From Sphingomonadales bacterium (GTDB taxonomy: Bacteria > Pseudomonadota > Alphaproteobacteria > Sphingomonadales > Sphingomonadaceae), in the NCBI GenBank assembly GCA_017302775.1, contig JAFLDC010000076.1, forward strand, positions 1-9,303: a stretch of DNA of 9,303 nt. The letters are read 5' to 3'. The notes beneath the pieces were generated by a model. That model was not told the DNA's origin and did no database searches. It saw only the letters and a program-made list of their open reading frames with translations. Within the stretch, counting starts at the first letter, position 1. Every line of letters starts with the position of its first letter. The translations under genes and the position numbers were made by a program. Shown piece after piece: positions 1-7,681 of the stretch.

Positions 1-1543
1 ATCACTTGGTGCGTTCCAGCTTACCATGCTGGGGGTTGGCGCGATCATCGGCACCGGGATATTTGTTCTGACCGCAGAAGCCGCGCAAAAGGCCGGGCCG
101 GGCATGATGATCAGCTTCATCATTGCCGGCTTCGTCTGCGCCGTGGCTGCGCTGTGCTACGCCGAAATGGCGTCGATGGTCCCGGTTTCAGGCTCGGCCT
201 ATACGTACAGTTACGCCGTCATGGGCGAATTGCTGGCCTGGATGGTAGGTTGGGCGCTGGTACTGGAATATGCCGTTGCCGCGGGCGCGGTTGCCGTTGG
301 CTGGTCCGGTTATTTCGTGGGCTTGATACGGGAATATCTGGGCATAAACCTGCCGACCGAACTGGTTAACGCGGATGCCCTGATTGCGCAGGTCAAGCTG
401 GCATTCGGCGCGACCAACACCGAAGCGATTCAAACGGCCATTGCGACCGGGGGGTACATCAACCTGCCTGCATTCCTGATCGCTTTGCTGGTCACCTGGC
501 TGCTGGTCATCGGCACCAAGGAAAGCGCCTACGTCAATGCCGTATTGGTACTGGTCAAGATTACCGCGCTGACACTGTTCGTGGTGCTGGCCGTGCCGGT
601 GATGAAGAGCGAGAACTTCGAGCCCTTTGCCCCCTTGGGCTTTGCCGGTATCTCCGCAGCGGCGGCGTCGATCTTCTTTGCCTATGTCGGATTTGACGCT
701 GTTTCGACCGCTGCGGAAGAGACAAAGAACCCGCAGCGCAACATGCCGATCGGTCTGATCGGCAGCCTGGCAATCTGCACGGTATTCTACATCCTTGTGG
801 CATCGGGTGTGATCGGGTCGGTGGGCGCGCAACCGCTTCTTGATGCTGCCGGCAACGGAATCGCTCCCGGCAGCACCGAGCTCGCCGCCGCTTGCGCGAC
901 GTCAGGCGGGCAATCGGTCGTTTGCTCGAAGGAGGCCTTGGCATGGACGCTGCGTGAAATCGGTTGGGTCCAGATCGGCAATCTCGTCGGTCTTGCTGCC
1001 GGGCTGGCCTTGCCTTCGGTTATCCTGATGATGATGTTCGGCCAAACCCGCATCTTTTTCGTCATGAGCCGGGACGGGCTGCTTCCCGAAGCGCTCAGCC
1101 GAATTCACCCCAAGTATCACACCCCTCACGTCGTTACCGTGATTACCGGGATTTTCGTGGCGATATTTGCGGCGCTGTTCCCGGTCGGCGCATTGGCGGA
1201 CATTTCGAACTCGGGCACGCTGTTTGCCTTCGCGATGGTCGCAATCGCAGTGCTTATCCTGCGCAAGACCGACCCTAACCGAGCCCGCCCGTTCCGCACT
1301 CCGGCGGTGTTGCTGGTGGCGCCATTGGCAGTGGCTGGTTGCCTCTATCTGTTCTTCAGCCTGTCGCAATACACGCTGGCGCTGTTTGTGGGTTGGGCGG
1401 CAATCGGGCTGGTGGTCTACTTCCTGTACAGCCGGCACCACAGCCACGTTGGGCTCGGTAAGGTCGAAGTGCATGAGGACGATCCTGACACCCCGCAGCA
1501 GCCGGTTCCGCCATTGCCTGGCGGGATCGACCTCAACGACTGA
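1..1543 (+). CDS. APC-family amino acid permease, CAT-like (5' end outside window)
   Basis: An inner-membrane amino acid transporter of the amino acid-polyamine-organocation superfamily, closest in style to the cationic amino acid transporter (CAT/YfnA) branch. The frame is open to the window edge: the codons before the first ATG (base 26) read SLGAFQLT, which continues naturally into the TM1 signature GVGAIIGTGIFVLTA, so the true start lies upstream and roughly 20-40 residues are missing. About a dozen hydrophobic segments follow, including the conserved YAEMASMVPVSGSAYTY stretch after TM2 and the segment FFAYVGFDAVSTAAEETKNP typical of this family. A loop near residues 275-300 (counted from base 26) holds two cysteines, and the tail is hydrophilic and proline-rich. 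Substrate cannot be read from sequence; amino acid uptake or exchange is inferred from the family. It is unrelated in function to the neighbouring Pho genes and is separated from them by a terminator. Confidence 0.9.
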   Translation, partial: SLGAFQLTMLGVGAIIGTGIFVLTAEAAQKAGPGMMISFIIAGFVCAVAALCYAEMASMVPVSGSAYTYSYAVMGELLAWMVGWALVLEYAVAAGAVAVGWSGYFVGLIREYLGINLPTELVNADALIAQVKLAFGATNTEAIQTAIATGGYINLPAFLIALLVTWLLVIGTKESAYVNAVLVLVKITALTLFVVLAVPVMKSENFEPFAPLGFAGISAAAASIFFAYVGFDAVSTAAEETKNPQRNMPIGLIGSLAICTVFYILVASGVIGSVGAQPLLDAAGNGIAPGSTELAAACATSGGQSVVCSKEALAWTLREIGWVQIGNLVGLAAGLALPSVILMMMFGQTRIFFVMSRDGLLPEALSRIHPKYHTPHVVTVITGIFVAIFAALFPVGALADISNSGTLFAFAMVAIAVLILRKTDPNRARPFRTPAVLLVAPLAVAGCLYLFFSLSQYTLALFVGWAAIGLVVYFLYSRHHSHVGLGKVEVHEDDPDTPQQPVPPLPGGIDLND

Positions 1544-1553
1544 TCGGATGTGA

Positions 1554-1597
1554 AGAAAAAAGGGGGCCGCTTCCACCATGAAGCGGCCCCCTTCTTG
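1554..1597. terminator. Bidirectional intrinsic terminator
   Basis: A perfect 12-bp GC-rich stem (1562-1573 pairs with 1580-1591) with a 6-nt loop (1574-1579). An A-rich run (AAGAAAAAA) lies on the left and CTTCTTG on the right. It begins about 10 nt after the permease stop and lies about 45 nt beyond the phoB stop on the other strand. Read leftward, the A-rich run becomes a good U tract for the pst-pho operon; read rightward, the U tract is shorter and interrupted. It should end both convergent transcription units. Confidence 0.9.
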
Positions 1598-1639
1598 TCG
1601 GATGAGGTCTCTCGAAACCGCCCGAAATTCAGGCGTGCG

Positions 1640-2329
1640 CTAAACTGCTTCCAGCGAGTATCCGGCCGATCGAACGGTTCGCACCGGATCGGCAGTGCCG
1701 TCCATCTCGATACCCTTGCGCAAGCGCCGGATGTGGACATCGACCGTCCGTAGCTCAATCTCGGTGTCGTTGCCCCACACGGCGTCCAGCAGCTGGTTGC
1801 GGCTGAATACGCGGCCCGGGTGTTCCATAAAGAACTTGAGCAGCCGAAATTCGGTAGGCCCAAGATTGACCACCTGGCCGCGGCGCATAACCTTGTGCGC
1901 CGTGGCATCGAGCGTCATATCGCCGACGATCAGCACCTCACCTGCCAGTGCGGGGCGGATCCTGCGCATAATCGCGTTGACCCGGGCCAGCAGCTCGCGT
2001 GGCGAAAATGGTTTGGTAACGAAGTCATCCGCGCCGGTTTCCAGGCCGCGGATCTTGTCATCCTCGGCTCCGCGCGCAGTTAGCATGACGATCGGGACGT
2101 GGGAGGTCGCCTTGCCCTTGCGCAGGCGGCGACACACCTCGATGCCGCTGGTGCCCTCGATCATCCAATCCAGCACCACAAGGTCGGGCGCTTCTTCGCT
2201 CGCCAGCAGTAAAGCTTCGTCTCCATCCGCGGTGACGGTCACTGCGTAGCCTTCCTGGCAAAAACGGAACTCAAGCAGTTCAGCGAGTGCCGGATCATCT
2301 TCAACCAGCAACAGGCGAGGGGCTGTCAT
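1640..2329 (-). CDS. phoB: Phosphate regulon response regulator PhoB (OmpR/PhoB family)
   Basis: A cytoplasmic transcription factor, 229 residues, the usual PhoB length. The N-terminal receiver domain (about 1-120) has the acidic pair D11/D12, the phosphoacceptor D54 within VVLDWM, T84 in VMLTARG and K106 in VTKPFSP. The C-terminal winged-helix DNA-binding domain (about 130-226) includes GPTEFRLLKFFMEHPGRVFSR and the recognition-helix region RTVDVHIRRLRKGI. Phosphorylated PhoB binds Pho boxes and activates phosphate-starvation genes, presumably including this operon. It is the last gene of the operon, starting 4 nt after the phoU stop, and is followed by a strong terminator. One oddity: the proline usually four residues after the phosphoacceptor Asp is Glu here (DWMIEG rather than DWMLPG). 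The location beside phoU and pstSCAB makes PhoB much more likely than another OmpR-type regulator. Confidence 0.95.
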   Translation of the reverse strand: MTAPRLLLVEDDPALAELLEFRFCQEGYAVTVTADGDEALLLASEEAPDLVVLDWMIEGTSGIEVCRRLRKGKATSHVPIVMLTARGAEDDKIRGLETGADDFVTKPFSPRELLARVNAIMRRIRPALAGEVLIVGDMTLDATAHKVMRRGQVVNLGPTEFRLLKFFMEHPGRVFSRNQLLDAVWGNDTEIELRTVDVHIRRLRKGIEMDGTADPVRTVRSAGYSLEAV

Positions 2330-2333
2330 CGCC

Positions 2334-3011
2334 TTAGCCCCTGTCTTCCTTGTCCGTCAGGTAGCTGCCCGTTGCGGCGTAATATACCATCTCGGCGACA
2401 TTGGTGGCGTGATCGCCGATGCGTTCGATGTTGCGGGCAACGAACAGCAACTGAGCGGCGCTGGAAATCGTCGACGGGTTTTCCATCATGTGGCTTACCA
2501 GATTGCGGAAAATGCTCTCATAGAAGGCATCAACCTTGTCATCGCGTTCGACCACTTCGGCAGCCAACTCCGCATCACGTGCAGCATAGGCGGTCAACAC
2601 GTCATGGACCATTTCGCTCGCCAGTTCCGACATCGCCGGAATCAGGGTAAGCGGCTCAAACTGGCGGCGTCCCTGCACCTTGTTGGTGCTCTTGGCGATA
2701 TTCTTCGCATAATCGCCGATCCGCTCGATCACGCCCGCGATCTTTAGGGCGGCGATGACTTCGCGCAGATCATCGGCCATCGGTGCGCGCAGGGCGATGA
2801 TGCGTACGGCCAGCTTATCAACCTCCGCCTCGATCGAATCTATACGCCGGTCGCGCTCGACAACCGCGGCCGCCAGCTCGCGGTTGCCCTTCACGAGGGC
2901 CTCCATCGCCTCGCCAATGGCAACTTCGGCCAAGCCGCCCATTTCGGCGATCAGCCCGCGCAGCCGCGTGATGTCCTCGTCGAACGCCTTGACAGTATGT
3001 TCGTGCGCCAT
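2334..3011 (-). CDS. phoU: Phosphate signalling complex protein PhoU
   Basis: A cytoplasmic helical adaptor of 225 residues that couples the Pst transporter to the PhoR/PhoB system and restrains signalling when phosphate is plentiful. The protein shows the two-fold PhoU repeat: the metal-binding-type motif ERIGDYAKNIA (about 96-106) recurs as ERIGDHATNVAE (about 196-207), each near the end of a three-helix bundle. The start chosen is ATG at 3011, giving MAHEHTVKAFDEDI, which matches the family N-terminus. The frame is open farther upstream to 3344, but that stretch lies inside pstB and is not PhoU-like. The start is one base after the pstB stop (TAAGATG), which implies translational coupling. 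Confidence 0.95.
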   Translation of the reverse strand: MAHEHTVKAFDEDITRLRGLIAEMGGLAEVAIGEAMEALVKGNRELAAAVVERDRRIDSIEAEVDKLAVRIIALRAPMADDLREVIAALKIAGVIERIGDYAKNIAKSTNKVQGRRQFEPLTLIPAMSELASEMVHDVLTAYAARDAELAAEVVERDDKVDAFYESIFRNLVSHMMENPSTISSAAQLLFVARNIERIGDHATNVAEMVYYAATGSYLTDKEDRG

Positions 3012-3012
3012 C

Positions 3013-3798
3013 TTAGCCGTACCTTCCGGTGATGTAATCCTTGGTGCGTTCTTCACGCGGGTTGGTGAATATCTCGGTGGTCTTGCCATATTCGACCACC
3101 TTGCCAAGGTGGAAGAAGGCGGTGCGCTGCGAAACGCGGGCTGCCTGTTGCATCGAGTGCGTAACGATGACGATGGCATAACGGCCGCGCAGTTCCGCGA
3201 TGAGTTCTTCAATGCGTGCAGTGGCAATCGGATCGAGAGCCGAGCAGGGCTCGTCCATGAGGATGACTTCAGGTTCGACCGCAATGGCGCGGGCAATGCA
3301 CAGGCGCTGCTGTTGACCGCCGGACAGCGCCGTTCCGCTGTCATTAAGGCGATCTTTTACTTCGTCCCACAGGCCCGCCCGTTTGAGTGCCTTTTCTACG
3401 CGATCGTCGAGTTCGGTCTTGCTGCTGGAGAGGCCGTGGATTCGTGGCCCATAGGCCACGTTTTCAAAGATCGACTTCGGAAACGGGTTGGGCTTCTGGA
3501 ACACCATGCCAACCCGCGCGCGCAACTGAACGACGTCCATGCCCGAGGTGTAGATATCCTGCCCGTCAAGCGTGATCTGACCTTCGACCCGCGCCCCGGC
3601 GATGGTATCGTTCATTCGGTTGAGGGTGCGCAGGAAAGTCGATTTCCCGCAGCCCGACGGCCCGATGAAGGCAGTCACATAGTCGGTCGGTATGTCGATC
3701 GACACGTCATCAATGGCCCGCTTCTCGCCATAGAAGACGGAAACGTTACGCGCCGCGATTTTCGCGTCGATCGGGTCAAGTTCGTGATAGGTGGTCAT
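3013..3798 (-). CDS. pstB: Phosphate ABC transporter ATP-binding protein PstB
   Basis: The ATPase of the PstSCAB high-affinity phosphate importer, on the cytoplasmic face of the membrane. At 261 residues it is close to the E. coli length. All ABC elements are intact: Walker [10 protein letters not shown] (46-54), Q-loop Q101 in [10 protein letters not shown], signature LSGGQQQRL (158-166), Walker B VILMDEP (178-184) with catalytic Glu183, D-loop SALDP (186-190) and switch His214. The [20 protein letters not shown] stretch is characteristic of PstB within the ABC superfamily. Its ATG shares one base with the pstA stop (TAATG), so the two are probably translated in a coupled way. Confidence 0.97.
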   Translation of the reverse strand: MTTYHELDPIDAKIAARNVSVFYGEKRAIDDVSIDIPTDYVTAFIGPSGCGKSTFLRTLNRMNDTIAGARVEGQITLDGQDIYTSGMDVVQLRARVGMVFQKPNPFPKSIFENVAYGPRIHGLSSSKTELDDRVEKALKRAGLWDEVKDRLNDSGTALSGGQQQRLCIARAIAVEPEVILMDEPCSALDPIATARIEELIAELRGRYAIVIVTHSMQQAARVSQRTAFFHLGKVVEYGKTTEIFTNPREERTKDYITGRYG

Positions 3799-5027
3799 TA
3801 CCAGCGTTTCTCAAAGCGGTTGCGAAGGTAGATGGCGATACCGTTCATCACCAACAGGAACAGCAGCAGGATTATAATCGCGGCCGAGGTCCGTTCTACG
3901 AAGCCACGGTCGATTTCATCCGACCACAGGAAGATTTGCACCGGAAGTACCGTGGCGGGTGAGGTGAACCCGTCAGGCGGGCTGGCAACGAATGCGCGCA
4001 TGCCGATCATCAGGAGCGGCGCGGTTTCCCCAAGGGCACGGGCCATGCCGATGATGGTTCCGGTTAAAATACCGGGCATCGCCAGCGGCAATACGTGGTG
4101 AAACACTGTCTGGACCCGACTGGCCCCGACAGCCAGTGCAGCATCACGGATTGATGGCGGTACGGCTTTGATCGCGTTGCGGCCGGAAATGACGATGACC
4201 GGCATGGTCATCAGCGCCAGCGTCATGCCCCCGATCAGCGGCGCCGAGCGGAAATTGGGAAAGATGGTGAGAAACACCGCCAGACCGAGCAGTCCAAAAA
4301 TGATCGATGGGACGGCGGCAAGGTTGTTGATCGAAACCTCTATCCAGTCAGTCCACCGGTTACGGGGCGCATATTCCTCCAGATAGACCGCCGAGAGGAC
4401 GCCAATTGGAAACGCCAGCGCCAGGGTAACCAGCATGGTGAACATCGAGCCCTTCAGCGCCCCCCAGATGCCGACCGCCTGCGGGCCCGTGGCATCGGAA
4501 CGGGTCAGAAAACCCCAGTCAAACGCGTTGACAAGCTTTCCTTCGTTTTTGAGCCGTAACGCCAGCGCTCGCGACCCTTCAGTACCGTCACCACGCGCGC
4601 CTGCCGCCAGATCATCTGAGACAGGCAGTGACACACGCAGTGTCCCCTGCAACCTGCTGGGGTCGGCGATCAATTGTGCTGCCACTTCGCGCCAGGCCTG
4701 ATCCTGAAGCTGGGCAGCTGCATCGTCGCCGGCTTGTTTGGCCACCGCGAACGTCAGCACGTCCGGCAAACCGGCACTTTGCAGTGCCTGTGCAGCGTCC
4801 GGTCCCTGCAATTGTGTCGGATCGATTGTCAGGGCGCTGCCCGACATGTCTATCGGCACGCGCAGCTCCCAGCGTTTGAACCCGCCGAGCGCGTTGTTCG
4901 TCATGGTGACGAGCAGGAACGCCAGCACCAGTCCCGAAAAGGCGACCGCGGCAAAGCCAAGCGCCTTGAAACGGCGCTCTGCAGCGTAGCGTTTGCGCAA
5001 ACGGGCAGAGATGGCTGGTTCAGTCAT
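3798..5027 (-). CDS. pstA: Phosphate ABC transporter permease PstA, long form with N-terminal extension
   Basis: One of the two inner-membrane permeases of the phosphate importer. The start at 5027 ([14 protein letters not shown]) is preceded by GGAAG and overlaps the pstC end by 8 nt (ATGACTGA); a farther upstream start in the same frame (5150) would run deep into pstC and is unlikely. The 409 residues compare with about 296 in E. coli. After a first membrane segment (about 23-43) there is a roughly 140-residue polar, presumably periplasmic region (about 45-185) of the type I recall from the N-terminal domain DUF3333. The core permease follows, with the EAA-type loop [22 protein letters not shown] (about 288-309) that contacts PstB. 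A terminal membrane helix ends at RNRFEKRW. Confidence 0.95.
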   Translation of the reverse strand: MTEPAISARLRKRYAAERRFKALGFAAVAFSGLVLAFLLVTMTNNALGGFKRWELRVPIDMSGSALTIDPTQLQGPDAAQALQSAGLPDVLTFAVAKQAGDDAAAQLQDQAWREVAAQLIADPSRLQGTLRVSLPVSDDLAAGARGDGTEGSRALALRLKNEGKLVNAFDWGFLTRSDATGPQAVGIWGALKGSMFTMLVTLALAFPIGVLSAVYLEEYAPRNRWTDWIEVSINNLAAVPSIIFGLLGLAVFLTIFPNFRSAPLIGGMTLALMTMPVIVISGRNAIKAVPPSIRDAALAVGASRVQTVFHHVLPLAMPGILTGTIIGMARALGETAPLLMIGMRAFVASPPDGFTSPATVLPVQIFLWSDEIDRGFVERTSAAIIILLLFLLVMNGIAIYLRNRFEKRW

Positions 5028-6411
5028 AAGCTTCCCGGAAGCGCTTGACGACACGAAGCGCAATAAAGTTGAGCGTAAGGGTGACCAGAAACAGCACCAT
5101 CCCCAAGGCAAAGGCGGACAGCGTTGCCGGGTGATCGAAGCTGCCCTCACCGGTCAGCATCGCTACGATCTGGAATGTCACGGTGGTCATTGTTTCGAAC
5201 GGGTTGGCGGAGAGCCGGGCAGTCGCGCCCGCAGCCATCACTACGATCATCGTCTCCCCGATTGCGCGGCTCACTGCCAGCATCACGCCGGCGACGATCC
5301 CGGGCAAGGCGGCCGGAATAAGTACCTTCTTGATCGTTTCGGATGTCGTGGCACCCATCGCCAGGCTGCCGTCGCGCATGGCCTGGGGAACCGCGGTGAT
5401 GCTGTCATCCGCCATGGATGAAACGAACGGGATAATCATGATCCCCATGACGATCCCGGCGGCCAGCGCGCTTTCACTGGATGCGCTGGACACGCCGAGC
5501 GCGAGGCCGAAATCCCGAATTACCGGGGCGACGGTCAGTGCCGCAAAATATCCGTAAACAACCGTTGGAACGCCGGCCAGGATCTCCAACAGCGGCTTCA
5601 TCCAACGGCGAATCCGGGTTGAGGCGTATTGGGTGAGATAAATCGCGCTCATTAAGCCAAGCGGAATTGCCACGATCATGGCGATAATCGCGCCGATGAA
5701 GACCGTGCCCCAGAACAGCGGCAAGGCGCCATAGCTTTCGGGGCGCACTGCTGCCGGGTCGGTCATCGGGTCAGGACCCCAATGCGTACCGAACAGAAAC
5801 TCCAACGGGCTGACGAACTGGAAGAACCGCGCGGTTTCAAAAACCAGCGATGCCAGAATGCCCAGCGTGGTCAGGATCGCCACCAGCGATGCAGCCAACA
5901 GGGCCAGCATGACAGTCCGCTCAACCCGGGTCCGGGCGGTGAAATTGGGACGAATCCGCAGGAATCCGTATGCTCCGCCAGCGAACCCGAGCAGCAGGGT
6001 AACGACCAATCCAATCATGCCGTACTGAGAAATCGCGGCGCGGAACGGCTCGACCAGGGCCGCCGATTCCGGTTGAAACGTGCTTGCCGCAGCACCCGCG
6101 GCCACCGCCTGTGCTTCAGAAAGGATGGAATCCCGCTTGATGCCGAAAGCCGGCAGCGAAGACGCGGCCGGATCTGCCAACACATGGCCAAGGATCAGAC
6201 CGGGGCTGAGCGAGGTCCACGCGACAGCAAATGCGATAGCCGGAACCGCGGCCCACAGGGCAACGTACCAAGCGTGATAGCTGGGCAGGGAATGCAATGC
6301 CTCACCGCGGGCCAGGGCGTCCTTACGGAACGTCCAGGCCCGCGAGCGGGCAGCCAGCCAAGCAGCCAGACCAAGGCCCAGAGCAAGCAGCAAAGGCAAA
6401 GCTGGCGACAT
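5020..6411 (-). CDS. pstC: Phosphate ABC transporter permease PstC, long form with N-terminal domain
   Basis: The partner permease of PstA in the phosphate channel. It has 463 residues against about 319 in E. coli. The extra N-terminal part has a first hydrophobic helix (about 3-21), the motif LHSLPSYHAWYVALWAAVPA (about 39-58), which I associate with the PstC N-terminal domain DUF3708, a polar stretch (about 68-128) and another helix (about 131-151). The conserved permease core begins near residue 165 and includes LAGVPTVVYGYFA (278-290) and the PstB-docking loop AVPQAMRDGSLAMGATTSETI (340-360), then SRAIGETM. The start ATG at 6411 has GGAG 11 nt upstream and follows the pstS stop by 21 nt. 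The 3' end overlaps the pstA start by 8 nt. Confidence 0.95.
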   Translation of the reverse strand: MSPALPLLLALGLGLAAWLAARSRAWTFRKDALARGEALHSLPSYHAWYVALWAAVPAIAFAVAWTSLSPGLILGHVLADPAASSLPAFGIKRDSILSEAQAVAAGAAASTFQPESAALVEPFRAAISQYGMIGLVVTLLLGFAGGAYGFLRIRPNFTARTRVERTVMLALLAASLVAILTTLGILASLVFETARFFQFVSPLEFLFGTHWGPDPMTDPAAVRPESYGALPLFWGTVFIGAIIAMIVAIPLGLMSAIYLTQYASTRIRRWMKPLLEILAGVPTVVYGYFAALTVAPVIRDFGLALGVSSASSESALAAGIVMGIMIIPFVSSMADDSITAVPQAMRDGSLAMGATTSETIKKVLIPAALPGIVAGVMLAVSRAIGETMIVVMAAGATARLSANPFETMTTVTFQIVAMLTGEGSFDHPATLSAFALGMVLFLVTLTLNFIALRVVKRFREAYD

Positions 6412-6432
6412 TACGTGATATGCTCCGTGGGT

Positions 6433-7479
6433 TTACTTAAGGGTCGCAGGGTCCATCGGCGTGAATGCGGTAGCAGCCTTGCTGCTCGTGGCACGCACAT
6501 CCTCAGGTGCGACGACCATCCCCTGCTTGGCCAGCAAGCCATCTTTGCCCCACAGCTTCGCCCATTCGCCAACGAATTCCTTCAGCCCCTTGATCGCATC
6601 GAGATGCGCCGCTTTTACATAGATGTAGAGCGGGCGTGCGCCGGGGTAGCTGAAGTCAGAAATCGCGGCGTAAGTCGGCATGACACCCGCCATCGGCAAG
6701 CCGGTAAGTTTATCGGCGTTTTCTTCAAGGTACGAAAACCCGAATACACCAACCGCCTTGGGATTGGCTTCAAGCTTCTGGACAATCAGGTTGTCATTTT
6801 CGCCCGCGTCAACATAGGCACCATCGTTGCGGACTTCGGTGCAGATCTGTTCGTGCTTGTCCTTGTCGCTTTCTTTCAGCGCCTTCATTTCAGGATTGGC
6901 ATCGCAGCCTTTTACCAGGATCAGTTCCTTCAACGCATCACGGGTCCCAGACGTAGAGGGCGGTCCGTAGACCAGGATCGGTTCCGCGGGATAGGCCGGG
7001 TTGACATCCTTCCAGGTCTTGGCGGTGTTGGGCTTGCCATAAGGATTGGCGGCGATCGCCTTGTAGACATCTTCCTGCGTCAGTTTCAGAGCGAGGCCAC
7101 CCTTTGCTTCCGCAAAGGCAATCCCATCAAGCCCGACCTGAACTTCAACGATCTTGTCGACGCCGTTCTTGGCGCAATCGTCATATTCCGATTTCTTCAT
7201 GCGGCGCGAAGCATTGGCAATGTCGGGGTGCTGCACGCCTACACCAGCACAGAACAGCTTCATTCCCGCACCGGTCCCGGTCGACTCAATAATTGGTGAT
7301 TTGAACGCGGTGTTTGACTTCGCCAATGAGTCCGCCACGATCTTTGCAAAGGGATAAACCGTTGACGATCCAACCGCGCGGATTTGCTCCCGCGAGCCGC
7401 TTTGCGCACCGCCGCAACCTGACAGCAGGGCCACTGCGCTAACGGCGGCGGTGAAGGAAATTATGGCTTTACTGGTCAT
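6433..7479 (-). CDS. pstS: Periplasmic phosphate-binding lipoprotein PstS
   Basis: The substrate-binding protein of the PstSCAB importer, 348 residues from the chosen start. ATG at 7479 is preceded by GGAG at 9-nt spacing and yields MTSKAIISFTAAVSAVALLSGCGG, a compact lipoprotein signal with lipobox LSGC and lipidated Cys22, so the mature protein should be membrane-anchored. An in-frame ATG at 7542 would put 21 polar residues before the signal and would overlap the Pho box, so I reject it. Phosphate-site segments are visible: AVGSSTVYPFA (35-45), ESTGTGAGMKLFCAG (65-79), HPDIANASRRMKKSEY (84-99) and PPSTSGTRDAL (173-183). Four further cysteines (77, 102, 192, 213) could form disulfides. It heads the operon and has a Pho box upstream. 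Confidence 0.96.
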   Translation of the reverse strand: MTSKAIISFTAAVSAVALLSGCGGAQSGSREQIRAVGSSTVYPFAKIVADSLAKSNTAFKSPIIESTGTGAGMKLFCAGVGVQHPDIANASRRMKKSEYDDCAKNGVDKIVEVQVGLDGIAFAEAKGGLALKLTQEDVYKAIAANPYGKPNTAKTWKDVNPAYPAEPILVYGPPSTSGTRDALKELILVKGCDANPEMKALKESDKDKHEQICTEVRNDGAYVDAGENDNLIVQKLEANPKAVGVFGFSYLEENADKLTGLPMAGVMPTYAAISDFSYPGARPLYIYVKAAHLDAIKGLKEFVGEWAKLWGKDGLLAKQGMVVAPEDVRATSSKAATAFTPMDPATLK

Positions 7480-7510
7480 GACGAATCGCTCCGATAGCGT
7501 TATCTCACTT

Positions 7511-7523
7511 CGGCCTCTGGCCG
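7511..7523. repeat. Short inverted repeat in the pstS promoter/leader
   Basis: CGGCC, a TCT spacer, then GGCCG: a perfect 5-bp inverted repeat just downstream (in the pstS direction) of the Pho box, where the -10 element would be expected. It could be a weak operator or a small hairpin, or may be chance in GC-rich DNA. Confidence 0.3.
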
Positions 7524-7525
7524 TG

Positions 7526-7547
7526 CCATGTGACAGATTCATGACAA
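7526..7547 (-). promoter_or_regulatory. Pho box upstream of pstS
   Basis: On the minus strand two 7-mers, TTGTCAT (7547-7541) and CTGTCAC (7536-7530), are direct repeats with 11-bp periodicity, separated by GAAT and followed by ATGG. This matches the PhoB-box architecture (CTGTCAT-type repeats with 4-nt A/T-rich spacers). It lies about 47 nt upstream of the pstS ATG and faces the operon, so PhoB-P activation of pstSCAB-phoUB is the natural reading. No clear -10 hexamer is visible at the expected distance. Confidence 0.85.
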
Positions 7548-7566
7548 CGAAGCGGGCGGTCGGAAT

Positions 7567-7588
7567 TTGTCATAAAGCCGTCTTGCAA
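7567..7588 (+). promoter_or_regulatory. Degenerate Pho box facing the DUF2490 gene
   Basis: On the plus strand TTGTCAT (7567-7573), spacer AAAG, then a weaker second repeat CCGTCTT (7578-7584). The first half matches the PhoB repeat well and the second matches partly. It is oriented toward the gene at 7682 and lies upstream of a better box at 7599. Confidence 0.5.
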
Positions 7589-7598
7589 TGGTCTGATT

Positions 7599-7620
7599 GC
7601 GTCATCAATGTGTCATAAAA
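7599..7620 (+). promoter_or_regulatory. Pho box driving the DUF2490 gene
   Basis: On the plus strand GCGTCAT (7599-7605), spacer CAAT, GTGTCAT (7610-7616), spacer AAAA: two direct repeats in 11-bp register, the PhoB-box layout. A TAATAG hexamer at 7624-7629 is a possible -10, although it is 2-3 nt closer to the box than in the E. coli phoA promoter. The TTG start of the downstream gene is at 7682, which leaves a leader of roughly 45 nt. Together these predict phosphate-starvation induction of that gene. Confidence 0.75.
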
Positions 7621-7681
7621 TCGTAATAGTGCGCGCCCACCGAACTGCTGCCATGCCATCCAGAGGAAAAGGGGAACAAGG

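Noticed and set aside
3012..3344. Upstream extension of the phoU frame
   Set aside because: It overlaps the conserved end of pstB and its translation is unlike PhoU. The ATG at 3011 gives the proper family N-terminus.
2755..3831. Open frame of 358 codons on the + strand opposite phoU and pstB
   Set aside because: Fully antisense to intact phoU and pstB, with no recognisable domain; a composition shadow.
5028..5150. Alternative pstA start at 5150
   Set aside because: The added residues lie inside the pstC coding region in another frame and are not PstA-like. The ATG at 5027 has GGAAG and an 8-nt overlap typical of coupled genes.
6412..6432. Possible attenuator or processing hairpin between pstS and pstC
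   Set aside because: The 21-nt gap contains a ribosome-binding site and no inverted repeat of useful length.
5782..7299. Long open frame on the + strand, 505 codons, opposite pstC and pstS
   Set aside because: It lies antisense to two well-supported genes, has a charged low-complexity composition rich in Arg, Gln and Gly, and resembles no family. It is a shadow of codon bias in GC-rich DNA.
7480..7542. Alternative pstS start at 7542
   Set aside because: It would place a polar segment before a clear lipoprotein signal and put the Pho box at the start codon. The ATG at 7479 has a ribosome-binding site.
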